Positions 1-8,737 of a stretch of 64,000 nt of DNA are shown piece by piece. A program made the translations under genes and the position numbers. The stretch's first letter is position 1, and each line of letters begins with the position of its first letter. Where the stretch lies: NCBI RefSeq assembly GCF_030124145.1, contig NZ_JASKMS010000004.1:1-64000 (forward strand). Direction: 5' to 3'. The stretch is from Streptomyces sp. 378 (GTDB taxonomy: Bacteria > Actinomycetota > Actinomycetes > Streptomycetales > Streptomycetaceae). The notes under the pieces are model-generated. The model made no database searches, was not told where the DNA came from, and was given only the letters and a program-made list of their open reading frames with translations.

Positions 1-286
1 TCTGGCCCTGCCGATCGAGGAGCTGGAGCTCACCGTTCGGTCGTACAACTGCCTCAAGCGCGAGGGCATCCACTCCGTGGGTGAACTCGTCGCCCGTTCC
101 GAGGCGGACCTGCTCGACATCCGCAACTTCGGTGCCAAGTCGATCGACGAGGTCAAGGCCAAGCTCGCGGGCATGGGGCTTGCGCTGAAGGACTCGCCTC
201 CCGGATTCGACCCGACCGCCGCCGCGGACGCGTTCGGCGCGGACGACGACGCGGACGCCGGTTTCGTGGAGACCGAGCAGTACTGA
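1..286 (+). CDS. rpoA: RNA polymerase alpha subunit, C-terminal end (5' partial)
   Basis: Only the last 94 codons are in the window; the reading frame is open from base 2. This is the alpha C-terminal domain, which contacts UP elements and activators. The recognisable stretch is [14 protein letters not shown] followed by [16 protein letters not shown], the helix-hairpin-helix core of alpha-CTD. The tail after it is short, acidic and Asp/Ala rich and ends ETEQY, as in streptomycete alpha subunits. rplQ follows on the same strand after 201 bp, the usual end of the bacterial alpha operon. No start can be assigned here. Confidence 0.97.
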   Translation, partial: LALPIEELELTVRSYNCLKREGIHSVGELVARSEADLLDIRNFGAKSIDEVKAKLAGMGLALKDSPPGFDPTAAADAFGADDDADAGFVETEQY

Positions 287-383
287 GCGCTCCGCGGGGA
301 GGCCGTACTGCGTCTGCGGGCCGGCTGTGGCCGGTCGCGCCCACGCGACGGAGTCGCACATTGATACCGTCCCGCGCCCCTTC

Positions 384-407
384 CAGCTGCCCCTTCGGGG
401 GCGGCTG
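384..407 (+). other. UUCG-capped hairpin between rpoA and rplQ
   Basis: A 10-bp stem (CAGCTGCCCC with GGGGCGGCTG, one G-U pair) is closed by a TTCG tetraloop. It lies about 80 bp before the rplQ start. No T-run follows, so it could be an mRNA processing or stability element, an attenuator or a weak terminator. The structure is seen directly; its role is inference. Confidence 0.55.
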
Positions 408-487
408 GATCTCCGACGGGCAACCGCTCGCTCGGATACTGACCCCGGTACCTGATACGGCCGGGGCAGACACCTAGGAGAAACACC

Positions 488-982
488 ATGCCGAAGCCCA
501 CCAAGGGTGCCCGTATGGGCGGCAGCGCCGCGCACGAGAAGCTCCTCCTCGCGAACCTCGCGAAGTCGCTCTTCGAGCACGGTCGTATCACCACCACCGA
601 GGCCAAGGCCCGCAAGCTGCGGCCGTACGCCGAGCGTCTGGTCACCAAGGCGAAGAAGGGCGACCTTCACAACCGCCGTCAGGTGCTCCAGGTCATCACG
701 GACAAGAGCATCGTGCACACGCTCTTCACCGAGATCGGCCCGCGCTACGAGAACCGCCCGGGTGGCTACACCCGTATCACCAAGATCGGTAACCGTCGTG
801 GCGACAACGCGCCCATGGCTGTCATCGAGCTGGTCGAGGCGCTGACGGTGGCGCAGGAGGCGACGGGCGAGGCCGAGGCCGCGACCAAGCGTGCCGCCAA
901 GGACACCGAGGCTGCCGAGGCTTCCGAGGCCAAGGTCGACACGACCAAGGCCGAGGACGCCGAGGAGTCCAAGGACGCGTAA
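488..982 (+). CDS. rplQ: 50S ribosomal protein L17
   Basis: L17 is a component of the large subunit near the exit tunnel. The 164-residue product begins [18 protein letters not shown] and contains the L17 core with [17 protein letters not shown] and [17 protein letters not shown]. Bacterial L17 is usually about 120 residues; the extra C-terminal 45 residues are an Ala/Glu/Lys-rich low-complexity tail, common in actinomycetes. The ATG is preceded by AGGAG at a good distance. It is co-oriented with rpoA and followed by a strong terminator at 1062-1100, so it ends the operon. Confidence 0.97.
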   Translation: MPKPTKGARMGGSAAHEKLLLANLAKSLFEHGRITTTEAKARKLRPYAERLVTKAKKGDLHNRRQVLQVITDKSIVHTLFTEIGPRYENRPGGYTRITKIGNRRGDNAPMAVIELVEALTVAQEATGEAEAATKRAAKDTEAAEASEAKVDTTKAEDAEESKDA

Positions 983-1023
983 GCGTCTGCCGGGGTCTGT
1001 GCGCTCGCGGCCGCGGGTTCGTG

Positions 1024-1062
1024 GTGGCCTGTCGCGCGGTTCCCCGCGCCCTGAGGGCGTTG
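1024..1062 (+). repeat. Intergenic repeat, copy 1 (two overlapping hairpins)
   Basis: About 36 of 40 positions match the segment at 13890-13929. It contains GCGCGG-TTCC-CCGCGC (6-bp stem, 4-nt loop), which overlaps a second possible stem CGCCC-TGA-GGGCG, so the two stems exclude each other. I recognise the sequence type from intergenic regions of other Streptomyces, but copy number was not checked. Confidence 0.6.
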
Positions 1063-1100
1063 GCGGGTCCGTTCCCTGTCGGGGACGGGCCCGCCTTTGT
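1062..1100 (+). terminator. Intrinsic-type terminator after rplQ
   Basis: A 15-bp stem (1062-1076 with 1081-1095, two G-U pairs, loop TGTC) is followed by TTTGT. It is long and almost perfect and separates rplQ from truA. Confidence 0.85.
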
Positions 1101-1120
1101 GCTGGTGAGAGGAGCCTGGG

Positions 1121-1975
1121 GTGAGTGACGAAGTACAGGCCGGTCGTGTCCGGGTCCGGCTCGATCTGTCGTACGACGGGAGCGAGTTCTCGGGGTGGGC
1201 CAAGCAGGCCGGGGGGCGGCGGACCGTGCAGGGGGAGATCGAGGATGCCCTGCGGACCGTCACGCGGTCGCGGGAGACGTACGAGTTGACCGTCGCGGGG
1301 CGTACCGATGCCGGCGTGCACGCGCGGGGGCAGGTCGCCCATGTCGATCTGCCGCGTGAGGTGTGGGCCGAGCACCACCAGAAGCTGCTCAAGCGGCTCG
1401 CCGGGCGGCTGCCCCGGGACGTGCGCGTCTGGGCCCTCAGGGAGGCGCCCAGTGGCTTCAACGCCCGCTTCTCGGCGATCTGGAGGCGCTACGCGTACCG
1501 GGTCACCGACAACCCCGGGGGCGTCGACCCGCTGCTGCGCGGGCATGTCCTGTGGCACGACTGGCCCCTCGACGTGGAGGCCATGAACGAGGCCGCCCGG
1601 GGGCTGCTGGGCGAGCACGACTTCGCCGCCTACTGCAAGAAGCGCGAGGGCGCCACCACCATCCGCACGCTCCAGGAGCTGAGCCTGGTCCGGGGCGACG
1701 ACGGGATCATCACGGCCACCGTGCGGGCCGACGCCTTCTGCCACAACATGGTGCGCTCCCTCATCGGGGCGCTGCTGTTCGTGGGCGACGGCCACCGGCC
1801 GGCCGACTGGCCGGGGAAGGTGCTGGCGGCCGGTGTACGGGACTCGGCCGTGCACGTCGTACGGCCGCACGGTCTGACGCTGGAGGAGGTCGGCTACCCG
1901 GCCGACGCACTGCTCGCCGCGCGCAGCAAGGAGGCGCGCAACAAGCGGTCGTTGCCGTCGGCGGGGTGCTGCTGA
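1121..1975 (+). CDS. truA: tRNA pseudouridine(38-40) synthase TruA
   Basis: Isomerises uridines 38-40 in the anticodon arm of tRNAs. The 284-residue length is slightly above the usual 250-270. The catalytic loop is visible as [14 protein letters not shown] with the invariant Asp in GRTDAG. The C-terminal conserved block [20 protein letters not shown] is also present. GTG start, with AGGAG about 6 nt upstream. It lies just downstream of the rplQ terminator and converges with the lipoprotein gene ending 17 bp away. Confidence 0.95.
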   Translation: MSDEVQAGRVRVRLDLSYDGSEFSGWAKQAGGRRTVQGEIEDALRTVTRSRETYELTVAGRTDAGVHARGQVAHVDLPREVWAEHHQKLLKRLAGRLPRDVRVWALREAPSGFNARFSAIWRRYAYRVTDNPGGVDPLLRGHVLWHDWPLDVEAMNEAARGLLGEHDFAAYCKKREGATTIRTLQELSLVRGDDGIITATVRADAFCHNMVRSLIGALLFVGDGHRPADWPGKVLAAGVRDSAVHVVRPHGLTLEEVGYPADALLAARSKEARNKRSLPSAGCC

Positions 1976-1992
1976 CCGGCTTCCACCGTTCC

Positions 1993-2961
1993 TCACCGGC
2001 GGGCCGAGTTCCAGGTGGTCAGCAGCCCCGAGAGGGCCGTGGCGGCGGCGTCGGCGTCGGTGCCGTCGCCGCGTGCGTCAGGGGAGAGTTCCACGTGGAG
2101 GAACGTGGCGTGGTGGCGCTCCGCGGCCTTGCCCTGGACGTTCGTGGTGCCTTCCAGGGGGCAGCGGGCCGACCAGCCCCGGCAGACCCGCAGCCCGTCG
2201 GCCTGCATGCCGTCGGCCAGGGCGGCTGCCTCGGTGAGGGTGCTCCGCGCGGCTCCGGTGGAGAGGACGGCCTCGTAGGGGTGGTCCGAGTCCTTGCCGA
2301 AGCCGTGCAGTTGCACGCCGGGGATGTTGCGTTTCTGGAGCTCCACGACGATGGCGTGGAAGAGGCTGTCCTCCCGGTGGGCGACGTCGGCGGCGTCGCC
2401 CCGGCCGGCTCTGCGGTGCGCGCCGGCCACGACCAGCGAGCCGCCGGGGTTGCCCTCCAGGAGCCGCACGCCGAGGTGTTCGGTGTCCCGGTCGGAGACC
2501 GGGTGCGGTACCTGGGCGTTCCAGCGGACGTCGGAGTCGGCGGTCATGTAGAGACGTCCCCAGCGTGCGGCGCGGCCCGGGCGGGCGGCGGCGATCTCGT
2601 CGTACCTGCGGCCGGACTCGGTGTCGGTGAGGCGGGTCAGCTTGAGGCCGAGGGGGGTGAGCAGTCGTTCGGCCTGCGCGGTGTCGCCGTCCAGGAGGTG
2701 GCCGACGCCTTCGGCGACGCGCTCACGCTGGGTGTCGTCCGGTGGGGCGTACGTGGCGTCAGGTTTCAGGTCGGCCGTGTACGTGAGGATCCTGTCGCGG
2801 AGGTCCACCAGCTCCCGGGCGTGCGGGGTGGGGTCGTCCGTTGACCGGTCTGGTGCCGACTGACAGCCGAACAGGGCGAGAAAAAGTCCGAATTGGATCA
2901 GAATGCGCGTCAAGTGTGACTGTCTTGTGACGGTAACGGACGTGGTGCTTGTGTGCTTCAT
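1993..2961 (-). CDS. Predicted lipoprotein with His/Asp-rich conserved-looking core, function unknown
   Basis: A lipoprotein signal is clear: hydrophobic run IQFGLFLALFGC followed by QSAPD, so the Cys would be lipidated. The mature part carries clustered polar motifs: HPVSDRDTEHLG, VVAGAHRRAG, DVAHREDSLFHA, GVQLHGFG and HHATFLHVELSP. Such an arrangement suggests a metal-binding hydrolase, but I do not recognise the family. No good ribosome site precedes the ATG at 2961; a TTG at 2913 would give a more ordinary signal peptide and leave room for a promoter. It is divergent from the CapA-type gene, so it may belong functionally to the capsule-like locus. A further in-frame start at 2982 would overlap the CapA gene. 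Confidence 0.7.
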   Translation of the reverse strand: MKHTSTTSVTVTRQSHLTRILIQFGLFLALFGCQSAPDRSTDDPTPHARELVDLRDRILTYTADLKPDATYAPPDDTQRERVAEGVGHLLDGDTAQAERLLTPLGLKLTRLTDTESGRRYDEIAAARPGRAARWGRLYMTADSDVRWNAQVPHPVSDRDTEHLGVRLLEGNPGGSLVVAGAHRRAGRGDAADVAHREDSLFHAIVVELQKRNIPGVQLHGFGKDSDHPYEAVLSTGAARSTLTEAAALADGMQADGLRVCRGWSARCPLEGTTNVQGKAAERHHATFLHVELSPDARGDGTDADAAATALSGLLTTWNSARR

Positions 2962-2975
2962 GTGAATATGATGCG

Positions 2976-4181
2976 GTGACACTTAGTAATCCTCTCCGGG
3001 TCGCCCGGACGGCAACCGCTTTCGTGGCCACCGTCGCCGTGGCGACCGCGTGCACCTCCGCGGCCTCGGCGCCGCAGGTGAAGCCGGGCGGGCGCTCGTT
3101 CACCGTCGCCGCCGCCGGTGACGTGCTGATCCACCCCGAGCTGGTCGACCAGGCTGCCAAGGATGCCAAGAAGACCGGTGAAGGAGAGGCCGGGCTGGAC
3201 TTCGGGCCGCTGCTCGCCGGGGTGAAGCCGGTCGTCAGCAAGGCCGATCTGGCCATCTGTCACATGGAGACGCCCGTCGGAAGGCCGCAGGGTCCCTTCG
3301 AGGGATACCCGGAGTTCCTCGTCCCGCCGCAGATCCTGACGTCGCTCAAGGACGTGGGCTACGACACCTGCTCGACGGCCTCCAATCACACCTACGACCA
3401 CGGCCTGGGCGCGGTTCGGCGCACCCTGAACGCCATGGACAAGGCCGGCCTCGGGCACACCGGCTCCGCCCGCACGCCCGAGGAGGCGGAGCGGGTCGGG
3501 ATCCGTGACGTCAACGGCGTCAAGGTCGCCCACCTCTCGTTCTCCTGGATGTCGTTCCGCCACCCGACGCCGGAGAAGGAGAAGTGGGCGTTCAACCAGC
3601 TCGACGCGGACGCGATCAAGGACGCCGAGGCCCGGGCCCGCGAGAAGGGCGCCGAGGTGGTCATCCTCTCGGTCCACTGGGGGGCCGAGCACCACAACGA
3701 ACCGAGCGTCGCCCAACTGCGGCTGGCGGAGCGGCTCAGCGCGGAGACCGGGATCGACCTGGTGATCGGGCACCACTCCCATGCGGTGCAGCCGATCCAG
3801 AAGGTGAACGGCACCTGGGTCGCCTACAGCCTGGGCAACCAGGTCGCTCGGCACTCCTCGCCCACCGGGCTCACCGAGGAGGGCGTGATCGGCTGGTTCG
3901 AGTTCCGCGAGGCGACCGACGGCTGGGACGTCTCCGCCCGCTACGCCACGACGCTGGTGGACATCCCGCCCGAGCTGGAGGCCGGTGAGAAGCCGCCCGC
4001 CGGCGCGGTCGAGGACCACCGGGTGGTGGACGTACGGCGGGCACTGGACGAGCCGGGCGACCTCTCCGAGGAGCGGCTCGCCCGCTACCGGCTGGCGGCC
4101 GACCGTACGCGTGGCTTCCTGTACAACCGCGGGGCGCCGGGCGGCGACGGCCTGAAGGAGCTCACGCTGGAGCGTGACTAG
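2976..4181 (+). CDS. CapA/PgsA-type metallophosphatase-fold lipoprotein
   Basis: CapA/PgsA proteins are membrane-associated calcineurin-fold proteins required for poly-gamma-glutamate synthesis and export. The expected signature blocks are present in order: AAAGDVLIHPELVDQ near the N-terminus, CSTASNHTYDHG, ILSVHWGAEHHNEP and LVIGHHSHAVQPIQKV. The N-terminus is a lipoprotein signal (AFVATVAVATAC). Start chosen at GTG 2976 (401 residues), because the upstream in-frame TTG at 2949 adds residues out of character for a signal peptide. No Shine-Dalgarno is visible; an A/T-rich -10-like stretch directly upstream suggests a leaderless mRNA. It heads the region leading to pgsB and pgsC, in contrast to Bacillus where pgsA follows them. 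Confidence 0.85.
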   Translation: MTLSNPLRVARTATAFVATVAVATACTSAASAPQVKPGGRSFTVAAAGDVLIHPELVDQAAKDAKKTGEGEAGLDFGPLLAGVKPVVSKADLAICHMETPVGRPQGPFEGYPEFLVPPQILTSLKDVGYDTCSTASNHTYDHGLGAVRRTLNAMDKAGLGHTGSARTPEEAERVGIRDVNGVKVAHLSFSWMSFRHPTPEKEKWAFNQLDADAIKDAEARAREKGAEVVILSVHWGAEHHNEPSVAQLRLAERLSAETGIDLVIGHHSHAVQPIQKVNGTWVAYSLGNQVARHSSPTGLTEEGVIGWFEFREATDGWDVSARYATTLVDIPPELEAGEKPPAGAVEDHRVVDVRRALDEPGDLSEERLARYRLAADRTRGFLYNRGAPGGDGLKELTLERD

Positions 4182-4319
4182 CGCCACAGCGCACCGAGGG
4201 GCGAGCGGCACAACCTCGGCCCTCCTGAACAGTCTTGTATACGGCGGTCCGTGCCCCTCCCCCGGGAGAGGTGTTCTGCGCGGCCGTTCTTCACCCAGAG
4301 AGGCCGGAGGAGACCACCG

Positions 4320-6632
4320 GTGACACCCACCCGCGCCGCGCGCCCCGCGAAGGGAGGGCGGCGGCGCAGCCGAAGACGCGCGGACATGCCGCTGCTCGGC
4401 GGCGTCCGTCCCCCGATCGCGCTGCTGTGCGTGCTGGTGCTGGCCCTCGCGGGCCTCACCGCCCAGGTGCTCGGCCCCACCGGAGATCAGGCCGTACCGC
4501 AGGCGGTGCGCTCCTCGCAGCAGCACTTCGCGGAGGACGGCGCCATCGCCCTGCGTGCCTCGATCGACGAGCGGGTCACCGACCTGAACCGCACCGCCGC
4601 CGCGCTGAACGCGGGGGCACCGGTGAAGCCCGAGCGGGTCCTGTCCGACCTGGGGAAGACCTACCAGAAGTGGACGGGCACCACGGTCCTGGACCTGGAG
4701 AGCGGCAAGGTGCTGGCCGCCAGGGGTGAAACGATTCCCCTCGGATGGCTGGACAAGGACGTCCTCACCGGGGACACGGCTCTCAAGCCCCGCATGGTGC
4801 GGCTGGAGACCGGCGACGTACGCCTGATGACCATGGCGGTCCTCGACTTCGAGGACCGGCCGCAGCAACTGCTGCTCGCCTCCAACAGCCTGTCCGTGCC
4901 CGCCATCAACCTGGGCCAGTTCCGCTCCATGGCGGTCGTCGCCACCGGCGGGGAGATCCTCGCCACGGCCGGCTTCGAACAGTCCGAGGCGCTCAACACC
5001 GACCAGGAGCGCAAGGAGCTGGACTTCCTCCAGAAGCAGATGAGCGGGCTGTCCGCGCAGGCGGCACGGGAGACCGAGCAGGACCCGGTCAGCGCCAGGG
5101 AACCGGGCTCCCGCGGCTACCCCGGCGTCAGCGGGTCCCTGGTCGGCGGGAGCTACAACGGCCGGGTCGCCACGGCCGGTTACGCCTCTCTCTCCTCCGC
5201 CGACCCGGAGGAGAAGCAGAGCGTCGGCGCGGGCCTCGGGCTCACCGTCGTCGCTCTGCTGCCCGTGGTCCAGCAACAGGCCGCCGCTTCGGACCGGGAG
5301 CTGTACGGGCTGCTGGCGGCCGGAGCTCTGGTGGTGCTCGGACTGCTCGCCGCGGCCGTGCTGTGGACGACCGTGCAGCGGCCGCTGCTGCGGCTGTTCC
5401 TGGAGTCCCGCCGACTGGCCCGCGGCGACCTGACCCGCCCGGTGGCCGTGCCCCGCTGGGGTGAGGCGGCGCGCATCGGCTCCGCACTGGAGAGGCTGCG
5501 CGCGCAGCTGGGCGGCCCGGCCGACGAACCCGGCGGGCGCCAGCGCGTCAAGGGCCGGTTCGGGGTGCGCGGGCCGCTCGCGCTGACCGCCGTACTGCTG
5601 CTGCTGTGGTGCGTGCCCGTCGGCTTCCTGCTGAACCGGACCGACGACTCCGTCAGCATCCCGGCCAGCATGGTCGCCGACCAGCGTGACCGCACCGACC
5701 TGGTCGCCGACCGGGTACGCCGGGCGCTCAACGAGGCGCAGGCGGACCTGGTCTCCACGTCCCGGCTGATCGACCCGGACGACGCCGGCGCCGGCCGGGC
5801 GCTGCTCGAGAAGACCCTGCGCGAGCACACCCGCTACCAGGCGCTGTACCTCCTCGACGCGGACGGCGAGGTCGTCGCCCGCGCCGGCGAGGAGCCGCGC
5901 GCCGGGTTCGCCGACGCGGACGAGCAGCCGCTGGTCCGGGTGGGCGGCAAGGGCGGCAAGAAGCCGGTCGTCCAGGCCGGGGCGCCCCTGCCGGACCACA
6001 AGGGCATGACCCTGATCGGCGAGGTCCGGGTCGAGTTCCTCAACTCGCTGCTGAAGCGGCCCGGACTCGGTGAGGTCCGTGTGGTGGACGCCAAGGCGGA
6101 GACCCTCGCCGCCAGCGACGGCTTCCTGGCCTTCGAGGAACTGCCGCGCGACGCGCTCGCCGACCTCGTCCGGGCCGGGAGCGTCCACGTCGGCGCCGGT
6201 CCCGTCGAGAACGGGCTGCTGATCCGCGAAGGCCGCAGGACCACGGTCGCCGCGGCCGCCCCGTTCTCCGGCGGCGGCGTGGCGGCCGACCTCGGCTGGA
6301 CCGTGGTCAGCTGGCAGAACGCCAAGGACTTCCAGATCACCGCCTACCAGCGCGAGGACCGCAGCGTCCTGGCCGGACTGCTCGGTCTGGCCCTGATCGT
6401 CGTCTGCCTCGGCTGGGTGTACCTGGTCGTGGTCCGGCCGATGCGGGCCCTCGCGGCCAGCGCGGAGAAGCTGGCCGACGGCGACCTCAAGTCCGTGCTG
6501 TACCCCCGCTACCAGGACGAGGTCGGCGCGGTCGTGCGCAGCCTCGAACTGCTGCGCCAGCAACTCCAGGCCCGTAAGCAGACTCAGGCACGCCGGCTCA
6601 CGGAGCCGGAGGCCGGCGTTCGGGGAAGGTGA
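4320..6632 (+). CDS. Double sensor-HAMP membrane protein without output domain
   Basis: 770 residues, read as an internal duplication. Approximate order: basic cytoplasmic N-terminus; TM at 30-49; extracellular sensor-like region; TM at 328-350; first HAMP (SRRLARGDLTRPV); TM at 418-438; second extracellular region; TM at 682-705; second HAMP (EKLADGDLKSVLYPRYQDEVG) with a short tail. No histidine kinase, methyl-accepting, cyclase or guanylate domain follows either HAMP. GTG start 4320 has GGAGGAG 6-7 nt upstream; the longer frame to 4251 is rejected. It is 7 bp from pgsB, so very likely cotranscribed. A role in sensing wall or capsule state and signalling by protein contact is inference. Confidence 0.8.
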   Translation: MTPTRAARPAKGGRRRSRRRADMPLLGGVRPPIALLCVLVLALAGLTAQVLGPTGDQAVPQAVRSSQQHFAEDGAIALRASIDERVTDLNRTAAALNAGAPVKPERVLSDLGKTYQKWTGTTVLDLESGKVLAARGETIPLGWLDKDVLTGDTALKPRMVRLETGDVRLMTMAVLDFEDRPQQLLLASNSLSVPAINLGQFRSMAVVATGGEILATAGFEQSEALNTDQERKELDFLQKQMSGLSAQAARETEQDPVSAREPGSRGYPGVSGSLVGGSYNGRVATAGYASLSSADPEEKQSVGAGLGLTVVALLPVVQQQAAASDRELYGLLAAGALVVLGLLAAAVLWTTVQRPLLRLFLESRRLARGDLTRPVAVPRWGEAARIGSALERLRAQLGGPADEPGGRQRVKGRFGVRGPLALTAVLLLLWCVPVGFLLNRTDDSVSIPASMVADQRDRTDLVADRVRRALNEAQADLVSTSRLIDPDDAGAGRALLEKTLREHTRYQALYLLDADGEVVARAGEEPRAGFADADEQPLVRVGGKGGKKPVVQAGAPLPDHKGMTLIGEVRVEFLNSLLKRPGLGEVRVVDAKAETLAASDGFLAFEELPRDALADLVRAGSVHVGAGPVENGLLIREGRRTTVAAAAPFSGGGVAADLGWTVVSWQNAKDFQITAYQREDRSVLAGLLGLALIVVCLGWVYLVVVRPMRALAASAEKLADGDLKSVLYPRYQDEVGAVVRSLELLRQQLQARKQTQARRLTEPEAGVRGR

Positions 6633-6639
6633 CCCAGCC

Positions 6640-8127
6640 GTGCTCTATCTGTACTTCGTCCTGCTCACCGGCAGTGTGCTGCTGCTGGTGGCGGGCATCG
6701 TGGAACAGCGCCGGCACTACGCCGGCCTGCACAGCATCCCGTCGCGCGTGCTCGTGAACGGCATCCGCGGCAAGTCCTCCATCACCCGGCTGTGCGCCGG
6801 CGCGCTGCGCGGCGGCGACCTGGTCACCGTGGCGAAGACCACGGGTACGGCGGCCCGGTTCATCCACCCGGACGCCACCGAGGAACCGGTCTACCGCAAG
6901 TTCGGCATCGCCAACGTGGTGGAGCAGATCGGCATCGTGCGCCGGGCCGCCACCTACCGGCCCGACGCCCTCGTCATCGAGTGCATGGCCGTCATGCCGG
7001 CCCTGCAGGAGGTGAACCAGAGCAAGCTGATCCGCTCCACGATCGGCGTGCTGTGCAACGTCCGCGAGGACCACCTCGCCGAGATGGGACCCACCCTCGA
7101 CGACGTGGCCCGCTCGCTGTGCCGTTCCATGCCGGAGGACGGCATCTGCGTCACCGCCGAGAAGGAGCGCTTCCACATCCTCCAGGAGGAGGCCGACGCC
7201 CGTAACTGCCAGTTGGTCTACGCCGACCCGGAGACCGTCACCGACGAGGAACTGCGCGGTTTCAGCTGGTTCACCTTCAAGGAGAACGTCGCGATCGCCC
7301 TCGTCGTCGCCGAACTGCTCGGCGTGGAGCGGCGGGTCGCCCTGCAGGGCATGTACGACGCCCCGCCGGACCCGGGCGTGCTGTCCGTCGAGCGCTACGC
7401 GACGCCCGAGGGCAAGCGGCTCGCCTTCGCCAACGTCTTCGCGGCCAACGACCCCGAGTCGACGCTGATGAACATCAACCAGCTGCTCGACCTCGGAGCC
7501 ATCCACCGGCCGCTGAACGTCGTGATCAACTGCCGGCCCGACCGCGTGGAGCGCAACGGGCAGATGGGCGAGATCATCCCCGACCTCCAGCCGGACCACG
7601 TCTTCGTCATCGGGCACCCGTCCAAGAGCGCGATCGACGCCATCCCCGCCGAGTGGCGCGACCGCGCGATCGACCTCGGGGGCGAACGGCGGTCGGCCGA
7701 GGAGTTCATGCCCGCCCTGCTGGATCGCCTGGCCGCCGACTCCTCCCTGGTCGCCATCGGCAACATCCACGGCCAGGGCGAGGAACTGCTGGAGTACCTG
7801 GCCGAACTCCCGGCGGACGAGTCCGCCCCCGCCGACGCCGCGCGGCCCTCGGCCACGGCCGCACCGGCCCAGCCGGCGCGCCTGGACCCCTACGCCTCGT
7901 ACCCGATGGCCTATGAGGAGCGCTACCAGGCCTCCCAGACCCAGGAGATCCCCGTGGTCCGCATCCCCGCCCAGCCGTCGGGGCCGTACACCGGCGCCGG
8001 ACACCCCGGCCCGGCTCCCCACCAGCAGGGACCGTACGCCGCTGAGGCCCAGCAGACGTGGCAGTACGCCGACGAGCCCTACGGGTACGCCCCGGCCGAC
8101 GACGGGGGACGGCCTCCCCGTTCCTGA
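6640..8127 (+). CDS. pgsB: Poly-gamma-glutamate synthase ligase subunit PgsB/CapB-like
   Basis: PgsB/CapB is a Mur-ligase-like amide ligase that polymerises glutamate through gamma-carboxyl activation. The sequence starts with one TM (LYFVLLTGSVLLLVAGIV) and then the family P-loop SRVLVNGIRGKSSITRL. Further blocks are KTTGTAARFIHPD, VIECMAVMPALQEVNQ, GVLCNVREDHLAEMG, NVFAANDPEST and NCRPDRVERNGQM, all typical. The length of 495 exceeds Bacillus PgsB (about 393) because of a Pro/Tyr/Gln-rich C-terminal extension of roughly 100 residues. GTG start. Next to the HAMP gene upstream and pgsC downstream. Substrate identity (glutamate) is from family knowledge, not visible here. Confidence 0.88.
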   Translation: MLYLYFVLLTGSVLLLVAGIVEQRRHYAGLHSIPSRVLVNGIRGKSSITRLCAGALRGGDLVTVAKTTGTAARFIHPDATEEPVYRKFGIANVVEQIGIVRRAATYRPDALVIECMAVMPALQEVNQSKLIRSTIGVLCNVREDHLAEMGPTLDDVARSLCRSMPEDGICVTAEKERFHILQEEADARNCQLVYADPETVTDEELRGFSWFTFKENVAIALVVAELLGVERRVALQGMYDAPPDPGVLSVERYATPEGKRLAFANVFAANDPESTLMNINQLLDLGAIHRPLNVVINCRPDRVERNGQMGEIIPDLQPDHVFVIGHPSKSAIDAIPAEWRDRAIDLGGERRSAEEFMPALLDRLAADSSLVAIGNIHGQGEELLEYLAELPADESAPADAARPSATAAPAQPARLDPYASYPMAYEERYQASQTQEIPVVRIPAQPSGPYTGAGHPGPAPHQQGPYAAEAQQTWQYADEPYGYAPADDGGRPPRS

Positions 8128-8214
8128 CGACCACGGGCGGGGCGGGCGCCGCCCGCAGGACCGCCGATCGCCCCGCACCGAACCCGCACCCGTATCCCGT
8201 GCCCGGAGACCTCG

Positions 8215-8697
8215 TTGACCACCGCAGCCCTGACCCCCGAGATGGCCGCCCTCGGCATCGCCATCGGCCTGTTCTTCTCGTTGCTGTGCTACCTGACCAC
8301 CAACCTGTCGCCCGGCGGCATGATCACGCCGGGCTGGTTGGCCCTGACTCTCATCGAGGACCTCCAGCGGGCGGCCATGGTGGTCGGCGTCACCGCCCTC
8401 ACCTACGCGGGCACCAAGGTCATGCAGCGACTGGTGATCCTCTACGGCAAGCGGCTGTTCGCCGCGGTGGTCCTGCTGGGCGTGCTGCTCCAGGCCACCG
8501 TGATGATCGTGCTCTCGATCGAGTTCCCGCTGCTGTACGGCAACCAGACCCTCGGCTTCATCGTGCCCGGCCTGATCGCGTACCAGATGGTCCGCCAGCC
8601 CAAGGGGCCGACGCTGCTGGCGACCGGCACCGTCTCGCTCATGGCCTACATCGTCGTCGCCGCCGGACTGCTGCTCGGCATCATGCCCACCGTCTGA
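8215..8697 (+). CDS. pgsC: Poly-gamma-glutamate synthase membrane subunit PgsC/CapC-like
   Basis: 160 residues, nearly all hydrophobic, with about four to five membrane segments, matching the size and character of PgsC (about 149). The motif LTTNLSPGGMITPGWLAL and the block GFIVPGLIAYQMVRQ agree with the family. It forms the membrane partner of PgsB. TTG start at 8215, 87 bp after pgsB. It is followed 40 bp later by the NlpC/P60 gene. Confidence 0.85.
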   Translation: MTTAALTPEMAALGIAIGLFFSLLCYLTTNLSPGGMITPGWLALTLIEDLQRAAMVVGVTALTYAGTKVMQRLVILYGKRLFAAVVLLGVLLQATVMIVLSIEFPLLYGNQTLGFIVPGLIAYQMVRQPKGPTLLATGTVSLMAYIVVAAGLLLGIMPTV

Positions 8698-8737
8698 GCA
8701 CCGGTGTCCCGGCGACCGAGAACCCAGGAGACAACAC

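Noticed and set aside
2958..6563. 1201-residue open frame on the minus strand
   Set aside because: Lies antisense to the CapA and HAMP genes, has low-complexity composition (Gln, His, Arg, Gly), and no motif. High-GC codon bias keeps such frames open.
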